From Clarkia xantiana subsp. parviflora (taxonomy: Eukaryota; Streptophyta; Magnoliopsida; Myrtales; Onagraceae), in the NCBI GenBank assembly GCA_036873135.1, contig JAPTYO010000010.1, forward strand, positions 10,640,634-10,704,633: DNA of 64,000 bases. The letters run 5' to 3'. The notes beneath the pieces were generated by a model, which did no database searches, was not told the origin of the DNA, and saw only the letters and a list, made by a program, of their open reading frames with translations. Positions 10,892 through 23,404 of this stretch are shown in pieces; the stretch's first letter is position 1, and every line of letters starts with the position of its first letter. Made by a program: the position numbers and the translations under genes.

Positions 10892-12229
10892 TTATATATA
10901 TTTTACTTAGTAGATAACAGATGAAGTCAGTATAGGCACCATCCTTAGGCAACACATACGTGTCTTCTTTAGATCGAAGCCCGTACGACATATTATATTA
11001 TAAGTAGACTTCAACAAACTGCTTTATAAAAATAACGCTCCCAAATAGATCTAGATATAGATGTAATAAAGTATGCATTCGAGTTTATATGTAAATAATT
11101 TTGTTATCACGTATAAAAAAAAGATTGAAATAGTTGAAACACTATATAAAAAAGATATATTTAACTGCACATATAAGTAGAATATTAAAATAGTTAAAAC
11201 ATTATATACTAAATTAGCAAACTAGGTAGTCTCGTCATCAATTGATTGTTGTAGTATGAAATTTTACTCCTCTTTTATACTCCCTGATCAAATAATATCC
11301 CACGTAATAATACATATAGTAGTTTAATATAAACGAGATTCGAGAGAACGAAGATTCTAATGATCAGAGAGAATCATGCCGCAGTATATTAATTATTCCT
11401 TGATGATCTATATCGATCCTTCCGGCGCCTTCTAATTAGACCAATAATCTATACTCTTTTAAACCTAAATGATTGGATAGAGTAAAGAAATATTAAGTGG
11501 ACTTGAGAATGTTTTAATATATAGTTGGAGATTATATTAGGTATGAGGTTCTGGTCCAAAAACACTTGAAAACCATATCCTTTCTGTCTTATTCAACCCT
11601 CAATCTTAGTCACCTTCTTCTACAAATATTGGAACTTCTCTACTTATTAATCTTTTGAAATCGGTATATATCATTCGAATGATTAGTCCGCAAGGAATAA
11701 AATACTGTTCATGTTCATGAATATTAAAATACAGTTAATGTGAATAGGTGGCATATCAATTAATAATTTTGTTTGACCAAATATATCTATTAAAATGAAT
11801 TGATAAGTTCATTTATGAATGATAATGGTATGATCACTTGGTGACAAGTTGTTATGTTCTTATTAGTTATGATCTGGTATACCAAAGTCCTAACCAAACA
11901 CTTAAAAACAAATTAATCTCACTATACCCACCAATCCCTTTAATCCCCTTCCTTATCTTATCAAAAGTTCTTAGTTAGGTTAGAAAGTAAAAAGGTGGCA
12001 TCAAGAGAAATATACAGATAGGGTTTATATTGAAATGGACAGTCGAGGTAATGCTTGTAAAAATAGTCAAAGAGATGCGCTTTACCACGAAAAAGGCGAT
12101 CATCTACCAAACTTTAAAAGCTTGAACTACAAGACCTTGCTAATGAATCCATCCATCGCCTATCCTATTAATTTGTATAACGTAGAATAGAAAAGATTGT
12201 TTTGAAACCTATAAAAGAAAGAAATTATT
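10892..12229. other. AT-rich intergenic sequence
   Basis: No open frame above about 60 codons, no RNA gene and no clear terminal repeats were seen. A CTTCCGGCGCC patch near 11419 is isolated. Confidence 0.5.
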
Positions 12230-12237
12230 ATTAATAA

Positions 12238-12769
12238 GGGCTGGCAATTTGTGACACGGCACGATAACACGACACGAACGAAAAAAAACGTGTTCGTGCT
12301 ACCATATGGCAGAACGATAACACGAACACGATATAACTTCCGTGCCGTGTTCGTGTTTAAGTATCATAACACGACATGTACGATAACACAATAAAGTTTT
12401 GCTACTAAGACTAATTCTTAAGTTTTTTTTTTTGAACAAATCTTATTTATTACCTCAAAAAACTCAAATCTTGTGTTTGTAAACTCTATATTACTAACTT
12501 ATGAATATTGACATATTAATTCATAATTTTTTAATATATAAAGTTCATTATTTTGATTTTTTCTTAAAGATTTCGTATAGAGATGTACAACTGTATATTC
12601 TTACACAACACGATAGCACGACACGAGCACGCTCAAAAATATGTGACGTATTCGTTTTTGTAAAACGTGGCAAGATAAGCTTACCGCGCGTGTTCGTGTT
12701 CAGTAAGTTTAGCACGACACTATCGTTTACGCACGATGGCACACACGATAGCACGAATTGCCATCTACT
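12238..12769. mobile_element. hAT-like non-autonomous element (~532 bp)
   Basis: It starts GGGCTGGCAATTTGTGACAC and ends GCACGAATTGCCATCTACT, so the inner termini TGGCAATT/AATTGCCA are inverted repeats. The 8-bp direct repeat ATTAATAA flanks it at 12230-12237 and 12770-12777, though this is AT-rich and could partly be chance. Subterminal arrays of CACGA/TCGTG on both sides are typical hAT transposase-binding clusters. The short frames inside (12501-12794 and reverse) show no transposase motif. Confidence 0.65.
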
Positions 12770-13284
12770 ATTAATAATAAGACGTGTGCCTTAACCAACT
12801 GTCTCATGAGTCCGAACTTATAGATGAAGACATTTAGCACACTCTTATATTTTAACATCCTCCCGGCTACCTTAGACTTGACCAACTCAGGGTCAAACCG
12901 TGAATATCAGCCCGGCCACAGGCCTTGACTAACAGAGAGTCAAACATAATGGGCTTCAACCACTTTTTAATGGGACGTAACAATTTTAGATTTAGAGTGG
13001 CATCACCAGGAAACTATCCTGTGCGCTCTAATATCATTTGAAAAATAAGACGTGAATTCCTTATTTTCTTAATATAAATGAGAATAATGCGCTCAGTCAT
13101 GTCAAGTCACGCTAATAATTAAAGACAGTCGCTTAAATTTGGAGGAGTGATGAAATGATATCAGAGCTAATCGGATTGTGACTTGCCTTGAAGGGAAAGA
13201 CCCGATCAGTGGAAAATAATAGCTGGAAAAAAAAAAGTATCGATCTGTGTGACATGTTAGGGCAAAAATTATGGAATAGGCCGC
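12770..13284. repeat. Copy of a dispersed repeat (AATAAGACGTGTGCCTTAACC type)
   Basis: 12775-12860 matches the opening of a family seen again near 17105, 17290 and 61240: 'AATAAGAYGTG..CCTTAACCAACTGTCTC' followed some 40-60 bases later by 'CTTATATTTTAACA'. A related stretch near 13000-13060 (CTAATATCATTTGAAAAATAAGACGTG) may be its other end. The class is unknown and no coding is present. Confidence 0.5.
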
Positions 13285-13292
13285 ATCGCACA

Positions 13293-14062
13293 TAGGGGTG
13301 GCAAACAGGCCGTGTCGTGTCGATTCGTGTCGTGTCACTACTGACATACGTGTCAACAGATCTCTCGTGTCTAAACAGATCACTTTAAATATGACACAGA
13401 CAGTTCTCGTGTCATACGGGAGTTGGCAGATATCGTGTCAAACGGAACACAGACACGAGACACGGAATTTTGTTTTTACACCAAAAAATATTACACTTTT
13501 TAGCCCAAAAACTTTTACAAATGTTACAAAATCATCCTAAATCAAGCACCATCATATTTTGAGAAATAATTGAATCTTCTCATTATACAAATAATAAGTT
13601 CATAAAGAAAAATTACTTAAATATAAAAAATCGAACATTACAAACAAAATAAGCCGATATCTAAATTTCAAGTTATCTTGAAGCTAGCACATGAAATCAT
13701 ATTATAAGTTTTTTTTGCCAATAGAAGTTTTTATTATTACAGACAATCATATTATAAGTTTTTTTTAAATAGATTAATGTACTAAATAGTTGCAATATTT
13801 TTAAAATTATTATTGATCATTATATATTTTTTTTGGCAAAATTATTGGGCTTTATATAAATATTAAGTTTCAAATAAGTCGTGTCGATGCGTGTCTATCG
13901 TGTGGACCTACAGATCAGATCTACACGGACTTGCCTAAAAACGTGTCTAGTCGTGTCACAGATCTATCAGACACGGTCAGATTTTCGTGTAGATCAGGAC
14001 ACGAAAAAAGCAGGTCCGTGTCAGATCGTGTCGTCGTGTCGTGTCAACAATTGCCACCCCTA
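13293..14062. mobile_element. hAT element, non-autonomous, 770 bp
   Basis: Perfect 12-bp terminal inverted repeats TAGGGGTGGCAA / TTGCCACCCCTA are flanked by a perfect 8-bp target duplication ATCGCACA (13285-13292 and 14063-14070). Both ends carry dense GTGTCGTGTC / GACACGAC subterminal motifs. The AT-rich middle has no transposase frame. This combination is diagnostic of hAT and the boundaries are exact. Confidence 0.93.
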
Positions 14063-14070
14063 ATCGCACA

Positions 14071-16355
14071 TGAAAAAGAGCATGGTTTGAAGTATATATA
14101 TATAAGCAAAACAAGTGTAGTAATCGAAGTTCAATAAGAATTTCTCTTTTGTTAAACTGAAACTCAAATGAAGATAGAGAAATTATTTTTGACTGAGTAG
14201 AATTTATGAGAACAGTCACTCGATTTTTTTTTTATTTTTTTTATGTTATGAGTTTCCAATAGCTTATACAATAATTAATTAGCTGGGGACTATTATTAGC
14301 AGCAAAAATGGCGAAATAGCAGTCGAATACAACCCTAAATTAGCTGTAGAGAGATATAAATATTTTATGTGCGTTTGCACATACGTGTATGTATATGTAC
14401 ATGTGTATTTGTTTAAAATCATGTGATCTTCGATGTCCTCGTCACTGAAATTAAAAGGATAACTGTAGAAGCTCACAATAATATATAGGAGGATACAAAT
14501 TAGATAATGGGTATGATTGATTATTGATCATGAATAAAATCTTGAGTCAAACCCTAGAAAGTAATTTAAAAACAACAGATGTGTGGCACCCTATCTACCA
14601 CATAAATTGAAGCCACGTCCCATTTACACTATAAGAATTTGTTATTTGTTTTATCATCATGATTAACCTCCACTTTGGGCATAAAAAATAAGTTAGGCAC
14701 ATACGTACATAAATCTCTCTTAGTCATTAGGGTTATACTATTACGAATTAATAAAAAGTGGTTAATCATGAAAAAATTATGTTGGTACATGAATGCATAT
14801 GAGAGCACAATAGTACATACACGATAACACCATATAATCTTCTTAATACGTTCAGATTTAGGTATCATAACACGATACATATGATAAAATTGTAAGAATG
14901 AATATGACTCTTCAATATTACTTTGAACAAATTTTCTGCAAATCTCCCTAAATTTCAACTAAGTTGCTTAATTTTGTGAGTTTATCAATTGTGTATTGAT
15001 GATTTGTGAAACTTAATATCGAAATTCATAAATGTTACAATGAGATATTTTGTTTGTTATTACTATAACATGTTTTTTATTATCTGCTTAAACATCTCAA
15101 ATGTGAATGTAAAGGGATCTCTTTCGTTTCTTTTTGTTAAAGTCAACATGTATACAGTTCCAAATAATGTTAAGTTCTGAGCTAAAACCAATTAGCTATA
15201 GAAGAGTAAGTCATTTGTATTATATATTGGTTTATGGATTACTCTAAATTGAGATTTCTCATGTCAACAATTTACAATCTTCACAATTGGAGTACTCTTA
15301 ACAGATATTTTAATAATAATAATATCACAATCGTGTCGACTAATTCGATTTATTCAAGTAAACCATTTCAAAAACTGCTTTAACATAATATAAGAATTTG
15401 GTTAAATTGAATTCGACAACATTTATAATTAAATTTAGAGCTGATAGATTATACATGCATATCAAGATCGGATTCATATTTTCTGAAATCTAATTCATTA
15501 TATGTAATAATTTAACGGCTACAAATTTAACTTTCGAATGCGTATATAATGATAACATATTCAAGAATACAACCGTCTAAAGTTATTCAACAGTTGACAT
15601 TTTGCGAACTCTCTTGAAAATCCTACATGCTGGAGAAGGAGGAACAAGTATGCCTTACTTTATTTTATTGGGAGGGGCTAATAAGTCAAATGATTGGGTT
15701 AAACTAAATTTAATTTAATCTTAAACAAACCAAATCATGGGTCCCACATATCCTTGTTTATGGGCTAATAATGGTGCCAACATAGCATCTAATAGTGGGA
15801 CAGTCTGGGCCTTGCAAGCTTTTTTCTTAAATAAAATAATTTTATCTGTAAGATTTCAAGTGGCTGTGAGATGAGACCCAAAGTGCTTAAAAAATGGGAT
15901 CATATTTATATATAATAATCTATCTATATTGAAGTGAGATAAGAGTATAAGACCAATCTAATCTAAAATAATGGTAGGAAATAGTATGCAACTCCCTATC
16001 CATCTATATTACATGAATAAAATCGGAAGACTATAAATATAGTCCAATTTGCAGATATTAAATTATGCATATTGAACTTTGTATAACGAATGAGATTTGA
16101 TTATACTTTATATATATATTTGATTCACAATGATTGATATCTGATTGTTTTTCTCAGTCGATTTTTTTTTGTTTTGTTATAAGATCTAATGACTGCAAAT
16201 TCGACTATAAATGTACAATCAATTGCAGTTAATTAGCCGAATAAGTAAATAGTCCAACAAAATGAGCCACATCTTTAAATTTAATAGTTAAAATTCAATT
16301 ACAATCAACATCATTTTAATATTTTAGAACTTGAAATGTCAAAAGTAATTACCCA
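14071..16355. other. AT-rich intergenic sequence
   Basis: No gene supported. 14820-14890 (CACGATAACACCATATAATC and TATCATAACACGATAC) resembles the subterminal motif of the hAT-like element at 12238 and may be a decayed relative. Open frames at 14279-14476 and 14629-14958 (minus) are AT-driven and unrecognised. Confidence 0.45.
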
Positions 16356-16530
16356 CTAGCACTGGTGGCTTACTGGTCAAGAGTGATTACGCTCATGTGG
16401 TTTAGCTCATTTGAAACCTCTCAGTGAGTCACATCGCAATAACCTGATTAGGTCATGTTTGACTCACATACTGTGTCAGACATTAGAGTATACGAGTAGA
16501 ACTAGGTTTAACTGGCCGACATCTTAACTA
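16356..16530 (+). mobile_element. tRNA-derived SINE-like copy A
   Basis: Reads GTGGCTTACTGGTCAAGAGT (A-box-like), then GGTTTAGCTCATTTGAAACC (B-box-like) at typical spacing, then GTGAGTCACATCGCAATAAC. The same order appears at 23281-23404 (inverted) and about 34490-34660. The 5' pol III-like half and repeated 3' half fit a tRNA-derived plant SINE family. No clean tail or target duplication was found, so the ends are approximate. Confidence 0.6.
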
Positions 16531-18237
16531 TAAAATGTTAATGATTGTGCTAAGTTAATAGGATTAGTGCATACGTTGATTACAAAATTTGATCTGTACA
16601 TAAGTAGAAAATATCGAATATTTAATAAGTAGAAAAACAATTTGTTATCATTATATTTATTTATTTATATTGTATAAAAGAAAAGGGAAAAAGATCAGGT
16701 TGGTTAGGGCAGCAGCACTATCAATTCACCGAGCTCCCGTGGCAGTTATGGGCGTTGACCGTCACTCGAATAGATTCTTCCGGGAGTGAGATTACCAAGA
16801 CGAATAAAATTCCATTGTCACACGTGTCCACCTATAATTGGTATTTTCCCAAAGAAGAAAGGCTACTTCCGTCATATTACAGTGTTATATAGGGGACATT
16901 GCTTTTAATAGGGATTGCTATATATTATATTGTGATTGATTACAATTTTCTTAGACTTATAGGCTTTTCAACCGACTTCATTGAATTCTTTTTAAAGTTT
17001 AATTCAATGATGTATTTTTTAGTTGACTGCTTTACTAATTATTATGAATAAGAAGCGTTAAGTTTAAAAACTTTTTTAAAAGTTTTACAATGCTGAATTT
17101 ATTTAAAGAATAAAATATGTGTCTTAACTAACATGCTACTGAATTCAAATTTGTGAGTTGAGATTTTGAACACGGTTTTATTTATATTTTAATATCATCC
17201 CTTAAAATGATGTTTATGATCAATAATTTAGCTATTAACTACGACAATGAGATTTTGACACTATAAGTTGAACTTAGACACTTTGATACTATGTCAAAAA
17301 TAAGATGTTACGTTAACCAACTGTCTCATATGATTAAACATGTGAACGAAATCATTGGACACGGTCTTATTTATAATTTAACAATTCACCTCCCTTCTTA
17401 AAATCGCAACTTATTATATCAGTTGCTCCGATGAATGTTGGGTGTATTTCGAGAATCGTTTCATGTTCTTGATAATTGCAGCGTTATTTAAATACGATAC
17501 AATAATTGATGGAAATTTAATCAATTGATTGGTGTATATTGGTGGTCAACTAGATTGATAGGGTATTTGCATATAGGGTTCATTATTCAGTTATTAACTA
17601 TAGTTATATGCCCAATTTTTCATCATTATAAATTCTTTAATTTAATTAGGATCCATTTTAAAGTTGAACAATACTAACAAACAGAAAGTAATTTAATGAT
17701 GCACGCATAAGGTGATTTCATTTTAATTAATAAGTACACGTACCCCTGATAGAATAATAATTAAGCATGATTAATTAAGGTGTATGTATATATCAAATCA
17801 GTGTATTTATACGGTAGAAAAATTAGAATACGTATGTAGACTCTTTGAGGATGTTCATCCATGTTTTGAATTACAACTGCTACCATTTCGAGTTCGGAGA
17901 CTATACACGTATTCCACGGGTCAGACCCGAACGTATTCTTTATACAGAAACCCGATTAATTGATAGACGATGCGTTTAGGAATAAAATACGGAGTTTGCT
18001 TCCAATATAAACTTGTTATATTGATACATCAAGTGGTAATAATTTTGGGAAAAGTTGGAATACTAGAAGTAGATAAAGAGCGTATATTGGGAGAAATACA
18101 TGGAGATTATTATACACCTAACTTTTCTGTTTACCAAATAAATCTTGAATACAGCTAAGATCTTGTATTAGAAGAGATAATGATGGAATAAAATGGTAAG
18201 CAAAATGAACATAAACTAATTAATCATGCTTCTAAAA
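16531..18237. other. AT-rich sequence with promoter-like islet and repeat fragments
   Basis: 17105-17200 and 17290-17390 are two copies of the dispersed AATAAGATGT..TTAACCAACTGTCTC family. 16690-16880 is GC-richer than its surroundings and contains the G-box-like ACACGTGTCC (near 16819), but no gene follows. The frame at 17970-18158 is unrecognised. Confidence 0.4.
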
Positions 18238-18269
18238 GGAGAAAAGATTACATTCATCATCTTTTCTCC
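18238..18269. repeat. Perfect 11-bp inverted repeat (small hairpin)
   Basis: GGAGAAAAGAT at 18238-18248 and ATCTTTTCTCC at 18259-18269 with a 10-base loop. It is isolated, too short for a miRNA precursor and has no following T-run. Confidence 0.7.
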
Positions 18270-21234
18270 GCATATGCATATTAATAGAAAACCCCCAAAA
18301 TAATTTTTTCTCATTTTTAGTTACCACTCCATCCACTATAACCTTATCACCTCTCTCTCTCTATAAAGATAAACCCTAGGTTATATAGTGACTAGTAATT
18401 ATATAGAGTTACTTTATTACCTCTTTAAGACATTAAACTAATTTGAATTAGTTTTAATATTAATTCAAAACTTATTTAATTTTTTGGATTATATATATAA
18501 AATAAAATAAAAACAACATTTGTTTAGAAATTAATAATATTATACTATTAGTTTCAACTAAGAATTTTTAGTATTTCTAGCAATATTTGAGCGTGGTAAT
18601 TGACTAGCCAAAAGAAAAAAAAACGATTATATTGAAAATAATAGGTATAGGTAGTAATTACAAAGGGAAAGAATACTTCCACTAATGGCTGAATAGGAAT
18701 TGGGAACGAGTAATCCTTGGTTCTTAAATTATGTGAAATAAGCCTTCCTAATTTCCAATTTTGAGGGAATACTTAATCATAGCCTAACCCCTAGGATTAA
18801 GTATTCCAAGATTCCTATAATTAAAATAAATAAGTAAAAATACTATTTTAGCCCTAATTTATTTATTTACATCATATCATACTTCTATTATTTACGTACA
18901 TAATTTATTTTTCTAAATGTTTTACAACATGTATCTTACAATTTGTTTCATCGTTTACGTACATAATATGTTTTTTTTTTACATAATCTGTTTTTTTGTT
19001 GTACATAATCTGATTACACAACATGTTTCTTGTGTATTATATATATTATATCATGTAGGCAATTCTAATTAAAAGTGATCACATTTCAATTTAATTAAGA
19101 ATAATAATTTAACATGCTATTTTTTCATTACAATATATTCTGTTAGTTGTAGTGAATTTTACAATATCTCAAATTTTTTTAAAAAAAAAAAATCATTAAA
19201 AAAATGATTGTTTTTTTAAAAAGATAATTATTTATAAAAAAAAAATCGTTTAATAATATGTGATTTGACTTTTTTTCCCATGTTTAATACTGTTAATTTA
19301 ATTAATACAAATATTAAAAGGGTATATATGTCAATTAAGACCTATCCCATTCCTTTACGTATAACATTTTATCAACCAAACATTTGATTTGCAATCAGCA
19401 TTCCCTATTCATCATGTCAACCAAACAACTACATATTAATATTACATATTCCTTATTCTAATTCTTTAAACCAAACATGCTGTTAGGCAATTTATTGATT
19501 ATACGATAACTAATCATTGCATATGTGCACTGCACAGAATTTTACTTAATAAATTTTTATATTATAATAGTTATTAATTTGCATTTTTAACAAAAAAAAT
19601 TAATTAATATATATAAGAGCATATACTTTTTGTTCTTTATTAGTTAATTTATGTTACAATAATGTATATAAATTATAATATATATGATATTCTACGTACT
19701 TTGATAAGAAAAAATAATTTATAAACTAGAGAACCGTGAAAAAAATAAATTATGGCTCATTGTTTATGTTACACACATTTAAAAAATATTATAGTAATAA
19801 AAAATAATAATATGCCTAGAGGTATTAATTATTAAGGTAAAAAAAACTAAATATATGTGGTTAAACAATATGATATTATTGAATTTATGTGAATTTCTAA
19901 ATAGCGCTTTTTCTTTCAAATATAGTGCACTTTATAGCACTTTATAGTTCTGAATTTCTAGTTGTATCATATTTTCTTTTTTGGCCAAGACTAGTTGTAT
20001 CACATGAATAATAGAAAAGAGCTTGAAAACGATATAATTACTTTTAATATTCATAATTACCAATTTCGTCGTATGTGCATTAGACAAGTTAATATTTTTA
20101 TCAATATACACTTGTGAATGCTATTAGAATTGATCGTATAATGTGTAATTCATATTGATAGAGTATTGATCAATAGTGTAAATCACAATTTGGGACCATA
20201 TATGTATATAGTTTATATATATATAAATATTTTTACCGATTCATTTTTTCATATAAACATTTTTGTGCGTTGCAGCTGGAAAGAAAACAACTCTATCTTC
20301 TACTATCAAGCTGACGATTTTCTTGTTTAGCAATAAAATTCACAATTAATAAATTTTTTTGTAATCGATATATATACATTTATTAGTATTTCCTTACAAT
20401 GAAAAATACAATTTTAAATGAAATCCGGAATTTCTGATAATTAGTTGGTTCAATTAATCTTTGAGTAATCCTTAATTTGGTTTATTTGTGATTTATAGTT
20501 CACCTGGGATTATTCACACGTATTTTGGCTAAACTCATGATGCATATTAAACGGAATTTTTTAAATTTTCAAAAATTAATCCAAGGGTATATTATTTACA
20601 TATAGACGTTTTTTAAAACTTTTTATGCATGAAGCAAACACTAGTCAATAAATACTAGTACATAACAATGATACAATATCGTGAAATATGTATAAAATCT
20701 CAAGCAAGCTAGGGCCACACTAGCTAGCTTGACTGTCGAATCATATATAACTACGTCGTAAAGAAAGCGTTTTGTCAAATGCGGAGCAGAAATTGAGGTA
20801 AATGTCCGCTCTACTCTAAATATATGTATATATAAAAGAAAAAATATTATCTACCTAGATAATATTTTGTAGTGTTTTTTTTTTTTTTTTCATTTATGGT
20901 ATAATTGTCGTTCGGTGGAGTTATTTTTTCATTGGGTGTTGCTACAAACTGTGAAATTTCATGTGAAATTTTTATAGAAAGTGATATTGAATCCTACCAA
21001 GCACCAATACATTTGTTCATTTACTTTCTCTTTCTTACTTTCTATTGAAATTTCAAAAGAAATTTCACATTTTAAATATTTACTCTTTTTCATTATATGA
21101 GAGTTTTTTTTTTTGTCGCTATGCAGTAAGGAGTGTCAAATACAAAAGATTCAGTACTTAGTAAAAGCATTATTCTGACTAAGCTATTCTATAAAACTAT
21201 TTTTGTAATATATTGTAGGGTTAATTAATTATAT
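18270..21234. other. Very AT-rich intergenic sequence, probable old MITE debris
   Basis: No gene or RNA found. A CT-repeat with TATA-like and AAACCCTA (telo-box-like) motifs sits at 18350-18385 but nothing coding follows. At 18770-18815 GGAATACTTAATC and its inverse GATTAAGTATTCC form a 13-bp inverted repeat. The CCAAACA-rich stretch at 19370-19490 looks like the end of a decayed miniature element. Confidence 0.4.
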
Positions 21235-21610
21235 ACTCTTTTAGTACTATACCAAATGTTTTTTTCGCCTATTTTAATACCAAACGTCTTAACTTATATT
21301 TTTAGTAAATTCGTTAGTTGACCATTAGTTTTGACAGTTAAATGATATGTACAAGTCATGTGACCCACCCTAAACTTTTGATTTTGTTCAATTTAGTCAA
21401 TATAATACATCTCTAACTTGTACTTTGTTTAACTGAGTCATTAAAATTCAAAATCAACCCAATTAACCTAACCGGACATAACCTAGAGTTAGATCCGACC
21501 TTAGGTCGAGGTCACCGATCCCAACCGACCCCGATCCTGGATCGGACCTAACCCTAGACTAAGTCAACTGAAACCTAGCTCCAGTTAGGTCGAATTGACC
21601 TAATCCTAAT
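21235..21610. repeat. Dispersed repeat, inverted partner at 49075-49445
   Basis: About 370 bp that matches the reverse complement of 49075-49445 in order: 'ACCAAATG/ACCAAACG', 'ACAAGTCATGTGACC', 'TTTTGTTCAA..TTAGTC', 'CCCAATTAAC..CCGGAC', 'TCCGACC', 'CCCTA..CTAAGTC'. The copies are diverged. I see no coding capacity or defined ends. It may be part of a transposon of unknown class. Confidence 0.65.
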
Positions 21611-22350
21611 GGGTTCCAATTGACATAGCTAAACAAAATCTATATATGCTAATTCCTCCACTATCAGGTTGACTATCTTATCTTATCACCAAGTGACTAA
21701 ATATAGCTTAGCCTTATATTTTACCATTATATATATATATATATGGGTTGCATCTAATCCACTCAAACATATATATTTTGAAAAGTTTAAACCCTAATCA
21801 AACCATAGAAAAGGTTAATTTAACATAATGTAGGTCTGTAACTTCTAATATTGTGATACAGATGTCATATTCGATACTCTTTTCTATTATACTTTGAATA
21901 AAAAGGCAAAGAGTCCAATGGAAACACAAAGCATGTATATTTTGACACTTATTTAACATAGAAGATAGTCCAAGATCAATCATATACATGTTTTATTGGT
22001 TCACAATCATATTCAATGGACACTTGGACGAACCATTGCCAACTAGAGATTCTTTTTGAGTGTTAAGATACATAATCAAATACATGAATTTGAAAACGAT
22101 TGGATTAGTATGGACGAACAGGAAACCTTCTTTTCCTAACAATTTGCTTTTTTTTTTTTCATGAAAGAAATAGTGGGCTAGTGCCTAGTAGTTTTTTTTG
22201 CCCGATGCTAATGCCCAGTAGTTGTGACTCTAAACTCCGCTATATAATATTTAAGCTATTTCCTCTTACGGTTTGAGATTTTTCCAATCAAACCTAATGA
22301 ACAAAAAACGTATGTAGTGACTTCGTCAACGTAAACATAAAAACATAACA
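21611..22350. other. Intergenic, no gene supported
   Basis: AT-rich sequence with an (AT)n tract near 21728. The minus frame at 21798-21989 is unrecognised. Confidence 0.4.
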
Positions 22351-23280
22351 ACATCTTAGTATAGTTAAGATGCTCGCCCATTAACCTGTGACCCGAAACC
22401 CGTGACCAACGTGTCAATAAGCAGTCAATTTGAACCCGACCCGAACTTCATAACGGGTCAAGCCTCATAACCCGACCTAGCGAGTCAACCCGTCCATAAA
22501 TCCATTTGTTTCTCCTTAGTCACTGGTCGCTGCTAGCTGCTCTTCCCATTCCATCTTCATTGTCAAACCATTCTCTCCTATCTCGTTATTTGCTGCTCCA
22601 TTTAGTCACTAACCGATGCTTGCTGCTCTTCCCATTCCATATTCATTGTTAAACCATTATATTTCTGTTAGCTCGTTATTTGTTGTTTCACCCTAAAAGA
22701 ACTCAATCTCCACGTCTCTGTAAAAAATTATATCCCCATCGTGGAGAATCTAATCCTGAATTTTGAGTCATTGGTTCAGGCATCAGGAATTAAGAATATG
22801 CGATTCATAAATCATAATCAATGATTCTTTTTAAGTGACTAAGAGTCGAACGCAGCTGGGATTTTTTCTTCGTTGTCTCCGATTACTGTAAGTCGTGCAT
22901 GTGTGTGAGGTATGTGATTCGATTAGTTGAGTTGAGACTACGTCTAAGCGCGATTGAGCCTTTGAAATTGAAGAGAAGAAGGTTAGTTGAGAGAAGATAG
23001 AAAGTAATGACACTAGTGTTTCTACTTTGTTATTTGTTTGATTTTACTTTTGCTTTTAATATGATATATTTTATATATTAATATCCATAACCTAGTTATA
23101 TCCGGGGTCAGACGGGTCGGGATCGGGTCCAATATCAAGACCCGAACCCGATCAATTTTTTCTCGGGTCAGATTCAGTTCAACCCGAACGCTAAAAGTTG
23201 GGATCCGAACCCAACCCGAGCCCTGGTCAATTTCGGGTTGGGTCCAAAATCGATAGGTCTACTCACCTCCTCTTATGAAC
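22351..23280. repeat. GGGTCGGG/CCCGACCC-rich transposon-like segment
   Basis: Both flanks (22385-22500 and 23100-23265) carry many CCCGA/TCGGG motifs in opposite trend (AACCCGACCCGAAC left, GGGTCGGGATCGGG right), like subterminal motifs of a DNA transposon. The middle holds a local direct repeat (GCTGCTCTTCCCATTCCAT at about 22538 and 22622). I could not define termini or a target duplication. 22350-22380 (TTAGTATAGTTAAGATGC) resembles part of the repeat at 45815/60330. Confidence 0.45.
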
Positions 23281-23396
23281 TTAAATGTGGTATATAAGTC
23301 AGACGGTACTTGATATTTTAATCAAATCATTGCGACGTGACTCCCCGATAGGTTTCAAACGTGGAATTTCGAAATCAAACTATAGTAGAGTAAGTG
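23281..23396 (-). mobile_element. tRNA-derived SINE-like copy B (split by hAT)
   Basis: The reverse complement reads ATGGTTAAGAGCACTTACTC (A-box-like), ACGTTTGAAACC (B-box-like) and GGGGAGTCACGTCGCAATGA, matching copies at 16356 and 34490. The hAT element at 23405-24724 interrupts it near its 5' end: the two sides rejoin exactly at the duplicated CTCTTAAC to restore GTTAAGAGCAC. Confidence 0.65.
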
Positions 23397-23404
23397 CTCT
23401 TAAC

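Noticed and set aside
18238..18269. Hairpin considered as a miRNA precursor or terminator
   Set aside because: Stem only 11 bp, no extended arms, and no known mature miRNA sequence.
18345..18390. CT-repeat plus TATA-like and AAACCCTA motif as a gene promoter
   Set aside because: No coding exon, RNA fold or transcript signal can be found downstream; motifs this short are common in AT-rich plant DNA.
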